Under the pieces are notes generated by a model, which did not search any database, was not told where the DNA came from, and worked only from the letters and a program-made list of their open reading frames with translations. DNA of 64,000 bases from contig NW_003101682.1 of NCBI RefSeq assembly GCF_000003855.2, positions 7,579,314 to 7,643,313 on the forward strand, written 5' to 3'. Numbering within the stretch: position 1 is the stretch's first letter; the number at the start of each line of letters is the position of its first letter. This document shows positions 34,199 through 46,200 of this stretch, one piece after another. This DNA comes from Blastomyces gilchristii SLH14081 (taxonomy: Eukaryota; Ascomycota; Eurotiomycetes; Onygenales; Ajellomycetaceae). Made by a program: the position numbers and the translations under genes.

Positions 34199-36443
34199 AT
34201 GTGATCAATCACTCAATGCCTGCTTACACTCAACGCCCGTCATTTCGCCATTACAATGATGAAATATTTTCATTAATATCTTAACAATTCAATTAGATTT
34301 TAAGGTGATATATTGTATAATGAAAATATAGATAGAAAATTACATATAAAAATATACAGCTAATTTTGTAGATATTTATTAAGCTTAATAACTCACCTGG
34401 AATATGAAATCTTGAGTGAAGATAGATTCAGTGAGTAAGCAGTTATTAAATCAGTAGAGATTATAATATTATCAGATTTCTTCAGCAGTGAATCTGTGAA
34501 TACTCTGACAGAGCTCTAAAAACATAATTTAGTTACTCTTTATAAAATCAAGAGTCTACTTTTCTGATTAAAAAGATGATTTTTAAATTCTTTAATCTTT
34601 TTCTTATTTAACTGTAATTACTGTTGTACAGCAGCTTGTTCTTTCTTCTCTTTTTACTCTTAAGTCTTTCTTACATCTCTAAGCTTCTTTTTAATCTGCT
34701 GTTAAGTGACTCTTACAGTCTTATTTATATCTTTTTACTGCTTTACTGTTTGATAAGCTGTCTCTTACTTCATTCTCTTCTTCATGATATCTGTCTTATT
34801 CTATTTCTTAAGAATAGTATGTTATAATTTAATATTCTTCTTATGAGTCTGCTTATTCTTTTTAACAGCTTCAGAAATAGTTATTTTCTTATATATAATC
34901 TGTATCTTTACTAATGAAAAGAACTGTATTAATAATAAATTTAAAGAATTTAGTAATTTTATTACTCTATTATACTTGTAATATCTTCTCTCTTGATAAA
35001 GAGCTTACTGTAGCTGTCTGTTCTCTATTAGAAGAATCTCTTTATTAAGAGTAAGATTTTTCTCTGTATAAATTATCTGATTGAGATTACTAAATATTCA
35101 ATATTATCACTACTTGACTTACTTCACTAATTTCTGTATATTAATAATAGAAGTACAGATTCTTGATTAATATTATATATCTGAGAAGATGTAAAACTGT
35201 ATTACAAGCTTTTTAAGAATCTGTTTTAAATTGAATGAATATAGATTAGTAGTAGTGAATATAAATATAATATTTAAAGATGTAACTGCTTTCTTTCATA
35301 CAGTATTAAATAGCTATTAAAAAGATCTCTTTATAGTGTATATAAATCTCATTTTAATTCTCATCTGTTTATTCAGTTGATTGAAGTACAATTTACTTAA
35401 TAATCTAAATATTTCAATATCTAGTAACTGTAATTAGTGTATAGAATAAGAAGAAAAGACAGTATATAGAATTTACTAATAATCTGTATAATTGATGAAT
35501 ATTATATTAATATAAGAGCAGTAATTATCTAATATAAGAAGTCTATATTCATATTCTGCTTTTTTTTTATAAGAGATTCAAAGATCTTCTTTAATTATAT
35601 TAATTTATATTTATCATTACTTTATTCATTTACTGAAGTAGTAAAGTAGATCTGATTCTTTTCACTATTAAAATTCTTAAGTCAAGTATCTTATATATCT
35701 CTTGAATTGTTCTTAATATATGAGAGTAGATGAGAGTGAAGTTTCATCTACATAAATTGAGATAAGTAGTGTTATGAATTCTTGACTGTTATTCTGACTG
35801 ACATCTATTATATAATCTGATTTAAGTGAAGTAATTAATATAATATGTTTGAGTATGTGAATAAGTTCTAATAGAAATTCTTTCATATCAAAGTTGTAAA
35901 TATTCACAGATTCAATATTATATTAAGTGATTTTTATCTGTAGCTATAAATTAATTAGTAAGAAGTAAAAAATCAGTAGAAGAAAGAAATCTATTACAAG
36001 ATTAAAATAATACTTAAAATATGTTAAATTGTCTATAATCTTGCATTTTTAATCAATATTTTGAAGATAGACTGACTTGATTACATTCTTATAATACTGA
36101 CAGAATCATGATACTCGGTTGATTTCAATAGATACTTTTAGAATCTCAACAATGAGATTATGAAGAAGCTGTTCTTCTTATAAATCTGTGAGATTTTGAC
36201 AGTGAATAGAGCTTGCTTTCTTTCTTAATGTTTGACACTCTATATCACTGTGATAATGTATATCAACTGATTTCATATCTTTTAGCAGTCTCAGTGTAAT
36301 TAGGAATCAATTGTGCATTCAAATCATTAATTGCTGCTTATATAACTGCTTCATGGTGCATGTTATGAGTGTTCAAAGATGGATGAAAAGATGAAGATTG
36401 AGCGGGCGTTGGGTGTACGCGGGCGTTGAGTGGTTGATTACGT
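34199..36443 (-). mobile_element. Fot1/pogo-type DNA transposon (Tc1/mariner superfamily)
   Basis: The left end begins ATGTGATCAATCACTCAATG. The complement of the right end begins ACGTAATCAACCACTCAACG. They form inverted repeats of about 44 bp that contain the subrepeat CTCAACGCCCG, and nearly all mismatches are C-to-T on the left. A TA duplication flanks it (34197-34198 and 36444-36445). The 2.2-kb length and TA target match Fot1-like elements. The transposase is encoded on the minus strand. Confidence 0.9.
34620..36360 (-). pseudogene. Fot1/pogo transposase (decayed)
   Basis: The DDE_1 catalytic domain is visible in the open frame 35907-35713: NFDMKEFLLELI, where the family has NxDEKGF, and QNNSQEFITLLISIYVD, where the family has the GASQDGNREW-type signature and ADG. 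Upstream (36350-36000) decayed helix-turn-helix sequence reads KKASSIHCQNLTDL followed by a stop and EEQLLHNLI. The second catalytic acid lies further left and is not clearly readable. Stops and changed acids make it non-functional. Confidence 0.8.
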
Positions 36444-36445
36444 TA

Positions 36446-36860
36446 TCTGATAGCAGTACCTGCTGCTGCGCATAGAAAATTGACTCGAGATGCCAGGAGC
36501 CTTACAGGGCGGCTCGCGCAATTTGCCTGTCAGGAGACTGGTTCATCAACACTGTGATCTCTGAAGAGCGGAATTCATCAGCTTTCTGATAACTCATTCC
36601 GACTGACTTCATTCTACGGCGAAAAAAAGCATGGTCTCGACAAAACATTAACAAAGAAAGAAACATGAATGAAGAGAGATCATCTTCAGAAATAGTATAG
36701 CACTGATGATGTAAAAGATTAAAAATGAACAGATTATTCCTTTCATCTATATGATAAAAATATAGAAGAAAAGAAAGTCAAAAATTCAAAAAGTCAAAAA
36801 AATTTCAAGTTCAAAAGTATTTAAAACTAACTTTATATGATAATTTGTTTCAATACAGTA
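36446..36860. promoter_or_regulatory. GC-normal islet upstream of the ferric reductase relic, possible old promoter
   Basis: Bases 36446-36660 retain CpG and normal composition, next to the Fot1 element that separates them from the gene start at 34170. Before the Fot1 insertion this DNA would have been a few tens of bases upstream of the reading frame, so it may be the original promoter or 5' leader. No TATA box is evident. It becomes AT-rich again after 36660. Confidence 0.35.
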
Positions 36861-38217
36861 CTACTGTTCACTATTAGCAGTTTGAAGATGTTGTCACTCA
36901 TTTTGAATATATTCTGTTCTCTATCTCACATAATCTATAAGCTAGAGCTTTAAATCAGTTGAAGACATGTATCACACAAGGAGAATTTGTGCAGAGTCAT
37001 CAAATATTAGAAAAGTTTTCGGAATTGTCAAACAGTTTGAATCACAAATTGTGGCCTAAGTGTGTCAAAGCAGATACATTCAAATGACATTTAATAGAAG
37101 TATGCTTTTGAAAAGCACTCTTAATAATTGTCACTGCAAAGATGTCTATCTTCTTATTTTATAAAGATAATCAGTACTTTATCATTAGTTTTAATAAACT
37201 TAGCAATTTAAATAGTTATTTTTCATTATCAGATAAAGATATAGTAAGTGTCATTATAACTGTAGAAAGACACAGCTCATATAAACAGAAGAATCATTAC
37301 ACTCTGCTGAGAGGCAAATGAAGATAATATAAAAAGATCTAAAAGTCAATGAAAATTCATACACTTAAGCTCATTTAATATCATTATGTGCTATAAAGCT
37401 GTCTATAACCTTGTTTGTAGAAAACTACAGATAATCAGTGATAAACTCCTTAATAAGTTTCTGAGAAACAGAGACAGAATTAATTTGCTGTTAGTTCTCT
37501 TCAGCTTGTTAAGAGATTAGCTTAGTCACAGTCACTCAGCAGATTTGATTATGAATTATCTGTCTTATAAGCTGAATGATGATGATTTCTCTCAGCAAAA
37601 TCTGTTTCATCATCATATTAAATTCATGATAAAGACATATTACAGCAGAATGAATATTAATAATGTAGTTAATAACAGTATCAAGCTTCAAGAGAGAATA
37701 TTTACTGTGGTTTTTACTGTACAGAATGAGTGAGCATTTGATATGAGAACATTAAAACAGATAATATAAGCAAAACTCACATGATCTCAGCTAGAGTATT
37801 TTCACAGATAAGAAGAGTCTCAAGACTTAATATGTCTATCAGTTTCTAACATTAACTACTCTGTCTTTTTTACTCATGAAATTGCCTCTGAAGTGCCTGC
37901 TTTATTTGATCATTTATCAAGTCTCACTTATCTGAATATAAGTGTCTCAGCGGATAATCAGTGAAGAGACTTGAAGTATAATACTGATTATAATTCTTCA
38001 GTCTTCTGAAATGTATTTCACTCTGTTTTTTCTGTGCGAGAGACTCAAAGAAAAGATATAATATAACATATAAGATACAGAGCTGTAATTTTTAATCTGA
38101 ACTTCAGTTTATTAGTCTATTAGCATAGTGAAAGACATGATAAAACTTCTTCTCAGCTGAGAAATCTGTTAAAATAGAAAGATTAAGAGTATTCTTGAAT
38201 TAAAAGCTGTTCTTCTG
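36861..38217 (+). other. AT-rich region with possible plus-strand relic, unrecognised
   Basis: Plus-strand frames look partly protein-like: QGEFVQSHQILEKFSELS near 36980, an open frame 37545-37733, and FTHEIASEVPALFDHLSSLTYL near 37870-37930. Stops separate them and no family is recognised. It faces the minus-strand relic at 38218-39589, so the two would be convergent. Confidence 0.3.
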
Positions 38218-39589
38218 TCATATGAAGAAGCTCTGATAGTTAGTTAAGTCATCTCTGATAAGTTCTTTACTAACTTCTAGAGCCTGTTGAAGATCTGAAT
38301 CAGAAAGTCTGTAAAGAGCATTTCTTACTAGAGATGAACTAGTCATTACATCTGATTTCTCAAGTTCAGCAGACTAGACTGACCGTGTGACCATGTCTGA
38401 AACCAGGACCAGATTTTTTGATAGTCTCATTATCAATTCGACTGATCTCATTACACAGTTTTAACATTAGATAGTAGTCTCATACTGTCTCAGTGAAACT
38501 TACTGTCTACTCTTATCACATTTTTCAAATGAGATCATGATTTTCACTTCTCAATTTAAATTATTTTTATTACTTTAAATGACTTTAAATCTTATTTAAG
38601 TGTTATCAAAAAGTGTTACTTTTTAAAAAATTAAAAATAGTCTAAAGAAAACCTTAAAATGTCTAAAAATAGTCACTTTATGCTAAGAATGGAACTAAAT
38701 GAGACCAAATGAAATCACTTTCTCATTTTTTTCAAGTCATGGTTTCATTTTAAGATCTGATATATAGTCACTTTACATGTTTTTTTAATGACTAGTCTCA
38801 GCAGAATTTATGCCAAGAAATGTATAAGACCAGATCAAATGAAATTAAATGTGAAATTCATGATCCCGGCGGCCAGTCTACAGCAGACTCTGACCGCTTG
38901 CTCACCTGGCTACACTTTATCAAAGATTTTTTTATATCAGTAGATGTTATCTTGATAATCTTAGATTGCTTTGATTTCAATCTACAACAATTATTCGTCT
39001 TTGAGATCTGTGTAGCAGGTGAAGAAGAATCAGATGAAGATATAGAAAGGCTTATAACTAGTTCACTATTACTCACTAATTGTAGATTTTTATTTAAAGA
39101 AACTTTCAGTGAAGCTGAGAAAAAGTCAGTATCTTTATCTGAAAATGCTTGTTCTTCACAGAGACTCTCTGACCCTGCAATAATAGAATTGATATGAAAT
39201 ACAAATAATGTACTTTCAGCTTCTAATACAGATATATTTGTATTGATCATAATAGAAGAACTGTGATTTAACTGTGAAGTATTATCAGCTTTCAGTATGC
39301 TTAATAAAGCAGAATTTATTGTGTCAACAGATAATTTATTCAACAAGATGATGAATCAGAGAAAATAGTCATTGAGACTTGTAATCAAAGACAGTTGTAT
39401 TGACAACTCTTGATTAAAACAGATGTTTGTTTAAGAACTCAAATCATTGTGACTCTGAAATACAAATGAGAGAGAATTTGATTTACTGACTTTTACTCTG
39501 TTTAAAAGTTCTGCAGTCTCTGCTGTTCTGAGTTGTTCAAGAAGCTGTAGTGTATTATATACATATGAGATGATCTGTTCATCAGTCAT
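38218..39589 (-). pseudogene. unrecognised minus-strand gene, split by MITE E
   Basis: A minus-strand ATG at 39589 opens a Ser/Leu/Lys-rich frame (MTDEQIISYVYNTLQLLEQL) with one stop near 39430 and another near 39350. The frame then stays open to the right edge of MITE E. If MITE E and one cagcagac duplication are ignored, the same frame continues past it (LVRNALYRLSDSDLQQALEV) to a stop at 38218. That continuity supports real coding on this strand. The product is Ser-rich with no motif I know. An open frame on the plus strand at 38820-39197 begins inside the MITE and is a shadow. Confidence 0.5.
38375..38880 (-). mobile_element. hAT-like MITE, copy E
   Basis: This 506-bp copy has the perfect duplication cagcagac at 38367-38374 and 38881-38888. 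Its ends are TAGACTGACCGTG and GGCGGCCAGTCTA. It splits the minus-strand reading frame of the relic at 38218-39589. Confidence 0.93.
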
Positions 39590-40374
39590 GTCTATCATGT
39601 CAGAGATTGATGACTTACTTCTGAATATGTTACTACTATGTTAAATTTCTTCACATTATCTCTATTCTATACAATGTATATAAGTGATGTAATCTGCAAT
39701 GAAAAATTATTCAACTCATCTGAAATGTAATCAACAGAATGTCTATACTGTATGAAATCATAAAAGACTCTTGACAAGAAATAAAAAGAACTATAAAAAG
39801 CAAAAGCTCACAAAGTACTATGTTTGAACAGATGTGAAAAGCAGAGAATTACAAAATGACAGAGCACATGAAATTACAAAGCACAGAGAGAAAGAAGAAC
39901 ATTTACAATTCATCAAAGTTAAAGAAACTTGTGAAATTTCAGTGAAGAATGCTGGTATTATGCAAGCTGCTTTTGAATTTATTCTCTTAGTGAAAAGCCT
40001 TCTTGAATATTTTCAATGAGCATCACTTTTTTAACTCTGTGATTAAAAGTGTAATCTGGTCACTCTAGTCTCATATCTTAAAAGCATATGAGTTATCTAG
40101 AAAATTCTATGAGTTCAGTCTGAATCTATATTGCGACAGATTCAACATAGTATTACTTATTCTGTGCTATTAACCTCTATTTATTACTAAAAGAAAAGAG
40201 AGCTGAGTCTCTAAATTAGACTATACTGCTCTTTCTTGCTATTAAAGATGCTATGCTGACAGGAAAAAGAAACAACTGCTAGAAGAGATAACTAGTAAAG
40301 AATGTAAGTATGTAAAAAGATTAAAAATGTAGAAGTGAAGAAATTCAGAAATGCAGAAGTTCAAAGTTCCAGAA
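39590..40374. other. AT-rich DNA without a recognised gene
   Basis: Stops occur in all frames. One short open frame at 39834-40019 (plus, 61 codons, Lys/Glu-rich) has no recognisable feature. Confidence 0.4.
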
Positions 40375-40770
40375 ATGAAGCCGCCTGGGTGCTCAAATAG
40401 CCGCTGTAAACTCATCAATTGCAGTGACAATCAGCTTTATCAGGTCATCATGGCTAGGTTGATCTTGCACTCGCATACAGTCATTCTTTTATGCATAGTT
40501 TTCTTATTCCATGTCTATGATGCTCTGAGATCATACCGGAGGGGAAATTTGACATAATGGCAGACAGCGGATGGAGAGAAGTTGGTATAGATGGAACCAC
40601 AGTTTTAAGAAACATGATCATAGTTATATTCTGCTTCTAGGCGTGAGAGGGGAAATACTTTTGAGCTTGCAGTCATCTTGTGCACTTCATTTAAGCACAC
40701 GTCTACTCTTTTTCTTCTCCTCTCAAGCTGTATAAATACCATGCGCTTTGCTTGCAGAAGAGCAAAGCAT
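40375..40770 (+). promoter_or_regulatory. GC-normal islet with TATA box and CT-rich tract
   Basis: Composition is normal from about 40375 to 40760 inside AT-rich DNA. A CT-rich tract at 40701-40726 precedes TATAAATA at 40731-40738, a common layout of fungal promoters. A likely transcription start would be near 40765. Two very short reading frames from the first ATGs precede the frame at 40855. Confidence 0.45.
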
Positions 40771-40854
40771 TCTTGTGAACATCTCTCAGTTTGAATGTAT
40801 ATCTCTATATACCTGCATTCTTCTGATCGTTTACTCTCTCTTGATAGTTAATAT

Positions 40855-41110
40855 GAAATGGCCACAGCTGACATTTGAAGATAATCAATCAAATCTGCTT
40901 CAGAGCTCAGCTGAACTCACTTTCTCACTGAATTCTACAGCAAATGCTGAAGTCTGAATGTCATATCAGAGTTGAAAATAATTACTGTCACATCAGAGCA
41001 TTGTATAGAGAAGATATCAGTGAAGACAATATCTCTTTCATAAAATTATTGAATACACTGATGGGAATGAGGCACTGAGGCACAGGTTTATATTTTAATT
41101 GATATTCACA
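40855..41110 (+). pseudogene. unrecognised plus-strand gene start, decaying downstream
   Basis: An ATG at 40855 opens MKWPQLTFEDNQSNLLQSSA and so on to a stop at 40957. Plus-strand frames beyond it still look coding (LFHKIIEYTDGNEALRHRFIF near 41035-41095) but contain stops. With the TATA box 120 bases upstream, this looks like the first part of a gene whose body was mutated. The family is unknown. Confidence 0.3.
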
Positions 41111-41507
41111 GTCAATACTTTATCTTAAACACTGATTCAAGTGATACATGATCATCTTCAGAGAAACACATTGTATAAGCTTTAATTTTAGTCTGAAAGC
41201 TTCATTTACAACTGACAATGATTAGAAGAAGTACTATTCTCATACAGTTTACAAGACCTATAAAGATTATCAAGCATCATCTAAAAAGAGATGTGAATAG
41301 ACAGAGACTCTCTTCAAAAAGAGTGTAAAGTACAGTGATAAATATAGTGCTGATGTCTATGTTATTATCTATGTGAATAAGTGATACCTCACTTTATACA
41401 TAAATGAAAATTCATCATTATCAGTGAAGTAAGCTGTACAACTTTTAAATGCGGTTTAAGTGCTTTTACTAATCTACAGCAGATGTATTACTACTCTCTT
41501 TCAATTT
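41111..41507. other. AT-rich DNA without a recognised gene
   Basis: This short stretch lies between the relic above and the first SINE. It has no open frame of note and no element end. Confidence 0.4.
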
Positions 41508-41520
41508 ACAAGATATCTGA

Positions 41521-41894
41521 GCCTCAGTGACTGAATAGTTAATGCGGTTACTCAGTAGTGCCTTGGTGTAAGAAATCAAGACATGTGAGTTTGAAACCTG
41601 CAGAGAATACATTAAATCTGAAGCTCAAGCACCTCAGATTTCTAATAAATACAGAGATGTACAAATCACTTCAATAAATTGCTCTATATTCCTGAGCTGA
41701 GAAGTTATTATTGTATGTATTTAATTGTCACTTCTTTGTATTTTCCTATGTTCTTGTTATCTTGATGTGATCTTAACATCTGTATTTCCTTCTGTATAAT
41801 CAACACTTGACCTGTATTTAACATCATATAAGAACTTATTATAAGCTCTGCTTGTATATGAGTATAATAGAATAATAATAATAATAATAATAAT
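41521..41894 (+). mobile_element. tRNA-derived SINE, copy 1
   Basis: This 374-bp element starts GCCTCAGTGACTGAATAG, a tRNA-like head with an A-box-like and a B-box-like (gagtttgaaacct) stretch. It ends in an (AAT)n tract at 41873-41894. The perfect 13-bp duplication acaagatatctga is at 41508-41520 and 41895-41907. Head, unrelated body, simple-repeat tail and long target duplication are the defining features of a SINE. It has no coding capacity and would need a partner LINE. Confidence 0.92.
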
Positions 41895-42120
41895 ACAAGA
41901 TATCTGATAATTACTGATAATAGAGTAGATAACAGCCTGCAACTTTACAGTTCAGAAAGAAAAGATGCTTCTTCTTGAAGACTTTATAACAGATATCTCT
42001 ATATCTAGTTTTAGAACAAATTTACTTACATTTCCACTTCTTATAAAATAGTCTTATTATTAGAAAGAGAGAAGCACCTGCTAATAACTTAAAAGAAGCT
42101 ACTGTTAGAAAGATGTAACT

Positions 42121-42489
42121 TTATTATTATTATTATTCTTTCATTATACTCATATGCAAGCAGAGCTTATGATGAGTTCTTGCATAATGTTAAATACAGG
42201 CCAAGTGTTGATTATACAGAAGGAAATACAGGTGTTGATATCATATCAAGATAACAAGAATATAGAAAACACAAAGAAGTAATAATTAGATACATGTAAT
42301 AATAACTTCTCAGCTCAGAAATATAGAGTGATTTATTGAAGTAATTTATACATCTCTGTATTTATTAGAAATCTGAGATGCTTGAGTTTCAGATTTACTG
42401 TATCTTCTGCAGGTTTTGAACTCACATGCCTTGATTTCTCATGTCAAGGTGCTACTGAGTGGCCGCATTAACTATTCAGTCACTGGGGC
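42121..42489 (-). mobile_element. tRNA-derived SINE, copy 2
   Basis: This 369-bp copy lies in reverse orientation. The (AAT)n tail reads as (ATT)n at its left edge, and the tRNA-like head is at the right. The perfect 14-bp duplication agaaagatgtaact is at 42107-42120 and 42490-42503. It is only about 225 bp from copy 1, in the opposite orientation. Confidence 0.92.
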
Positions 42490-42503
42490 AGAAAGATGTA
42501 ACT

Positions 42504-42862
42504 GTCAGAAAGAAGTTTAGTAAGAAATTAAATATATAAAAGATTATAAATAAAGAAAATTTCAATAATCTAGAAAATATAGTTTGAAAGTGTCAGAAAT
42601 AAAGTTATCTGAATACATAGAATATAACCTTTCATCACTCTTCTATATTATAGAAATAATTTTCATCTCTACTTTACTGAGCTGATCTCTGAGCTCTTAA
42701 TCTTACAAGTTCAAGTTATCTGAATACTTATGATGAAAGTGTAGTGTTGAATAATTTGCAAAACTGAGTACTCTTTATAAAAAGAAAAAGAAAAATAAAG
42801 TAATAAAAGTAAATTAAGAGAAGAGCTAGCCTTCTATAACTTAGTTATTTTAAGAGAAGCTG
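42504..42862. other. AT-rich DNA without a recognised gene
   Basis: This spacer lies between SINE copy 2 and MITE F. No open frame or element end was found. Confidence 0.4.
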
Positions 42863-42972
42863 TAAACTAATTATCAGAATCATAAATTTCATATTTAATC
42901 TCAATTAATCTGATCTTATACATTTCTTGATATGAATTCTGCTGAGACTAGTTATTAAAAAAACATGCAAAG

Positions 42973-43290
42973 TGTAAGAGGCCTACACTGAATAGATCGG
43001 TATAATATATAGGTCTTATATAATAAAGAGAAAAATATTAGAGAAGGAAAGAAAGAGAAAGTGTGAGAATCAGTAATTAAAGTGAATATTTATACATGTA
43101 TGTGATGATGTACACAGTGGAACTTCGGGGTGAAGAAATAGAGGTTTTTGTATGTGATGAAGCTTCGGGGTGAAAGAATAGAAATTCTGTAGGTTTTCAG
43201 CTAAGAATCAGTGACTGAGAATCAGAGTGATAGAAATCTGTGAAGTGTAACAGAATAGTCTATATGATTGATCAGATGCAGTCTGTCACA
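42973..43290 (-). repeat. LTR of element 1b (left)
   Basis: This 318-bp LTR runs TGTAAGAGGCC...GTCTGTCACA. It is longer than the 296-bp LTRs of element 1 because of a partial internal duplication of the GTGAAGCTTCGGGGTG-like segment (43117-43175). Confidence 0.92.
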
Positions 43291-46200
43291 TTAGTCTCTT
43301 GCCTCTTTCTTAGTTATATATAGCTCTCATCAGTTAAGGGCTGTGATCTCAGATAATGTGAAACTTAGAGTTCAGGTCAGATGATCATAGCTGATCTATT
43401 TCATAAGATATTATCAGCTGTGACTATGAGATCTCTTATCAAGAATATCATCAATCTCTTATTCAAGTTTATTATCTTCTTCTATGATTTCTGGCAGCTG
43501 TCAGTCAGAAGTCAGTTAAGAAGAGAACAGATCAGTGATAGTATAGCAGAGTAAGCTTGTATAAAAGATATTATAGATCTCTGATAATATGTCAAGATAA
43601 TAGTTATAACTGTCTAGAACTTCTATTACTTTATACTTTATATAATGATAATTCAGTGTGTAAGATGAGCATGTGATCTGTATATTCTTAAGATTCAATT
43701 ATAGTAGATCTTCTATCTTATATTATTCAGTAGAGTCTCAGTGAATATTAATTCAATCTTCTTAATTCTGTTTAATACTTATTATGAAGACTTCTGCTTA
43801 ATCACAGATATCTCAGAGTTTCATTACTATATTATCAGTGATCTGAATTAAACTGCAAAGATTCAGTGCAAAATTTATAATCTCTAGAAGATTCAGTACT
43901 TTCATATAATATTTATATATGAGAAAGAATGAGCTTATATCTGTTAAAACAGTATCTCAGTCATTAATAGTGACTTCAGTATATAAAAGAAGATTATATT
44001 AATCATCTTATAAGTAATTACAGAACTTATAAAGATAATTCTTTACAGTCTGAATTATTCATTCTGATATATCATCAGTCTCAGAGTAATAGATAGTTAA
44101 TAAATGATATATAATCTTGAGAACTTGACAGATTCTTGTTCAGAGAGCATTCATGAATTGACAGCTTTAATCTGATACTATAGATCTCAGCAATTCATGC
44201 ATCTGATAGAATAAGCTTCTTAGAAAAGCTTTGATAACTTATTCAGTATTCATCTTATTACAAGGTTTTAATATTATATTCTTACTTAATCAGTTCACAA
44301 TAATCAGAAAATTTCTATAATTCTTACTCTCAGAGAGATCAATGGTGAAGTCAATTATTATATCTCATCAGATTCTATCAGAGATATTGAGTGATTTCAG
44401 TAGATCTTTTCTACAGTTCTTTCATGAGATGATGAAGAAATAATAATTATAGTTTCAGATGAAACATCTGATACTGTTTAATATCTCAGATCAGTAGAAC
44501 TCTTAAGAGATTATTTAATACAGTTTCTCATGACCTAGATAGTCAGTTATATAAGAGTCATGCATCTCCTGCATTATTCAGATGTGTAAGAATTCAGAGT
44601 GAAGAACTCAGTGTTATTCATAGAATTATAGAGTGTTATTATCATTGATTGAATATTCTGAGATATCAGTTCTTATATATAGTTCTGAGAGAAATCAGAA
44701 TACTTCTTATTATACTGTTTTGATAAGTGTTTAAAGAAGTTCATCAGTTTGAGCTGCTGTATGTCATAGTTTATCTAATATAGATTTAAAAGAAGTTGAG
44801 ATATCAGTGACAGTTCTAATCAGAGAAGCATGTATAGTATCATAAGCTGTTTTATCTTGATTAACTAGTATCTTCAGATTCAAGAGCCAGTGCTCTTGAT
44901 TCATTCAGTGAGTATCTATTATATTAAATAGTATATCTTACTCTCATTGTGAGAGGGCATCTGTCATCAAGTTCTGACTGCTAGAACAGTAGTGTATTGT
45001 AAAATGAAAGCAGCTTAAGAACTCAGATTATCATATCTATCATTCAGTGAGTCTACAGATAGTTATGAAGTACTTGAGATTCTTATAATCTATAATTATC
45101 TCAAATTTGAAAATGCTTCAAAGTTCAGAGTCTTATTCTTCTAAACAGTGTATAATTATAAGAAGTTTCTTATCATATATCTCATAGTTGCATTCAGCAG
45201 AACTCAGTTTTCTAGATATGAAAGTACATGATTATAAGATATCTTTATTATTATATTACAATATAGCTTCTTCTGTAATATAGTCAGAGAAATCAGCTTC
45301 AATAACTATCTTACAATCAGAATTGAATATTATCAGTAGAGAGATATTAATGAATATCTTCTTTATCTGTGTAAATGCAGCTTCAGTGTTTACTAATCAT
45401 TGAAATACTGAGTCTTTCTTTGTGAGTTCTGTAAGTGATCTTATAGTATCTGAGAAGTTTTATATAAATCACTGATAAAAGTTAGTAAATTCAATGAAGC
45501 TTCATACATTCTTCACAGTACATAGAGTCTCTCACTTGAGAATAGCAGAGATCTTCTCAGAATCTATTTGAATTTTCTTGTCAGCTTCTATGATAAAGTC
45601 TAGATATTTTATACTCTTGACTTTAAAATTATACTTGTTAATATCTATTAATAGTTCTGTCTCTCATAATCATTGTAATATCTTCTGCACATATTCTTGA
45701 TATTCTTTTCTAAATCTGTCAGTAAAGATGAGAATGTTATCTAGATATATAGATACAAACTTATCAAGAAAATCTCAGAGTGCTCAGTTAATATACTTCT
45801 GAAATATACTAAGAGTATTAATCAGTTCAAAGAGAATGACTACTCATTCAAAGAGATTATAACATGTTCAGAATACTATAAGTCATTCATCTTCTTTAAT
45901 GATATAAATCTTATGAAATGTGATGATAATATCTAGCTTTATAAACTATTGAGCTTGTCTGATACATGCTAGAGTTTCATTGATAAGAGATAAGAGATAA
46001 TAATCTTTCTTTATCAATCTGTTCAGATCTCAATAGTTCACACAGAATCAGAGTTCTTCATCTGACTTCTTTGCAAAGAGAATAGAAGCTGCAGTGAAAG
46101 AGTTATTAATATATATAAATTCTTTATTCAACAGATCATTGAGTGTCTTTCAAAGAAGAAGAAGTTCATATTAAGACATATTATAAAGAAGGTCTCATAG

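Noticed and set aside
36861..38217. DUF3435 captain recombinase
   Set aside because: Looked for because of the Starship hypothesis; no block resembling the recombinase could be read here or elsewhere in the window.
38820..39197. 125-codon plus-strand frame
   Set aside because: It starts inside MITE E. The minus-strand frame is continuous across the MITE and fits better.
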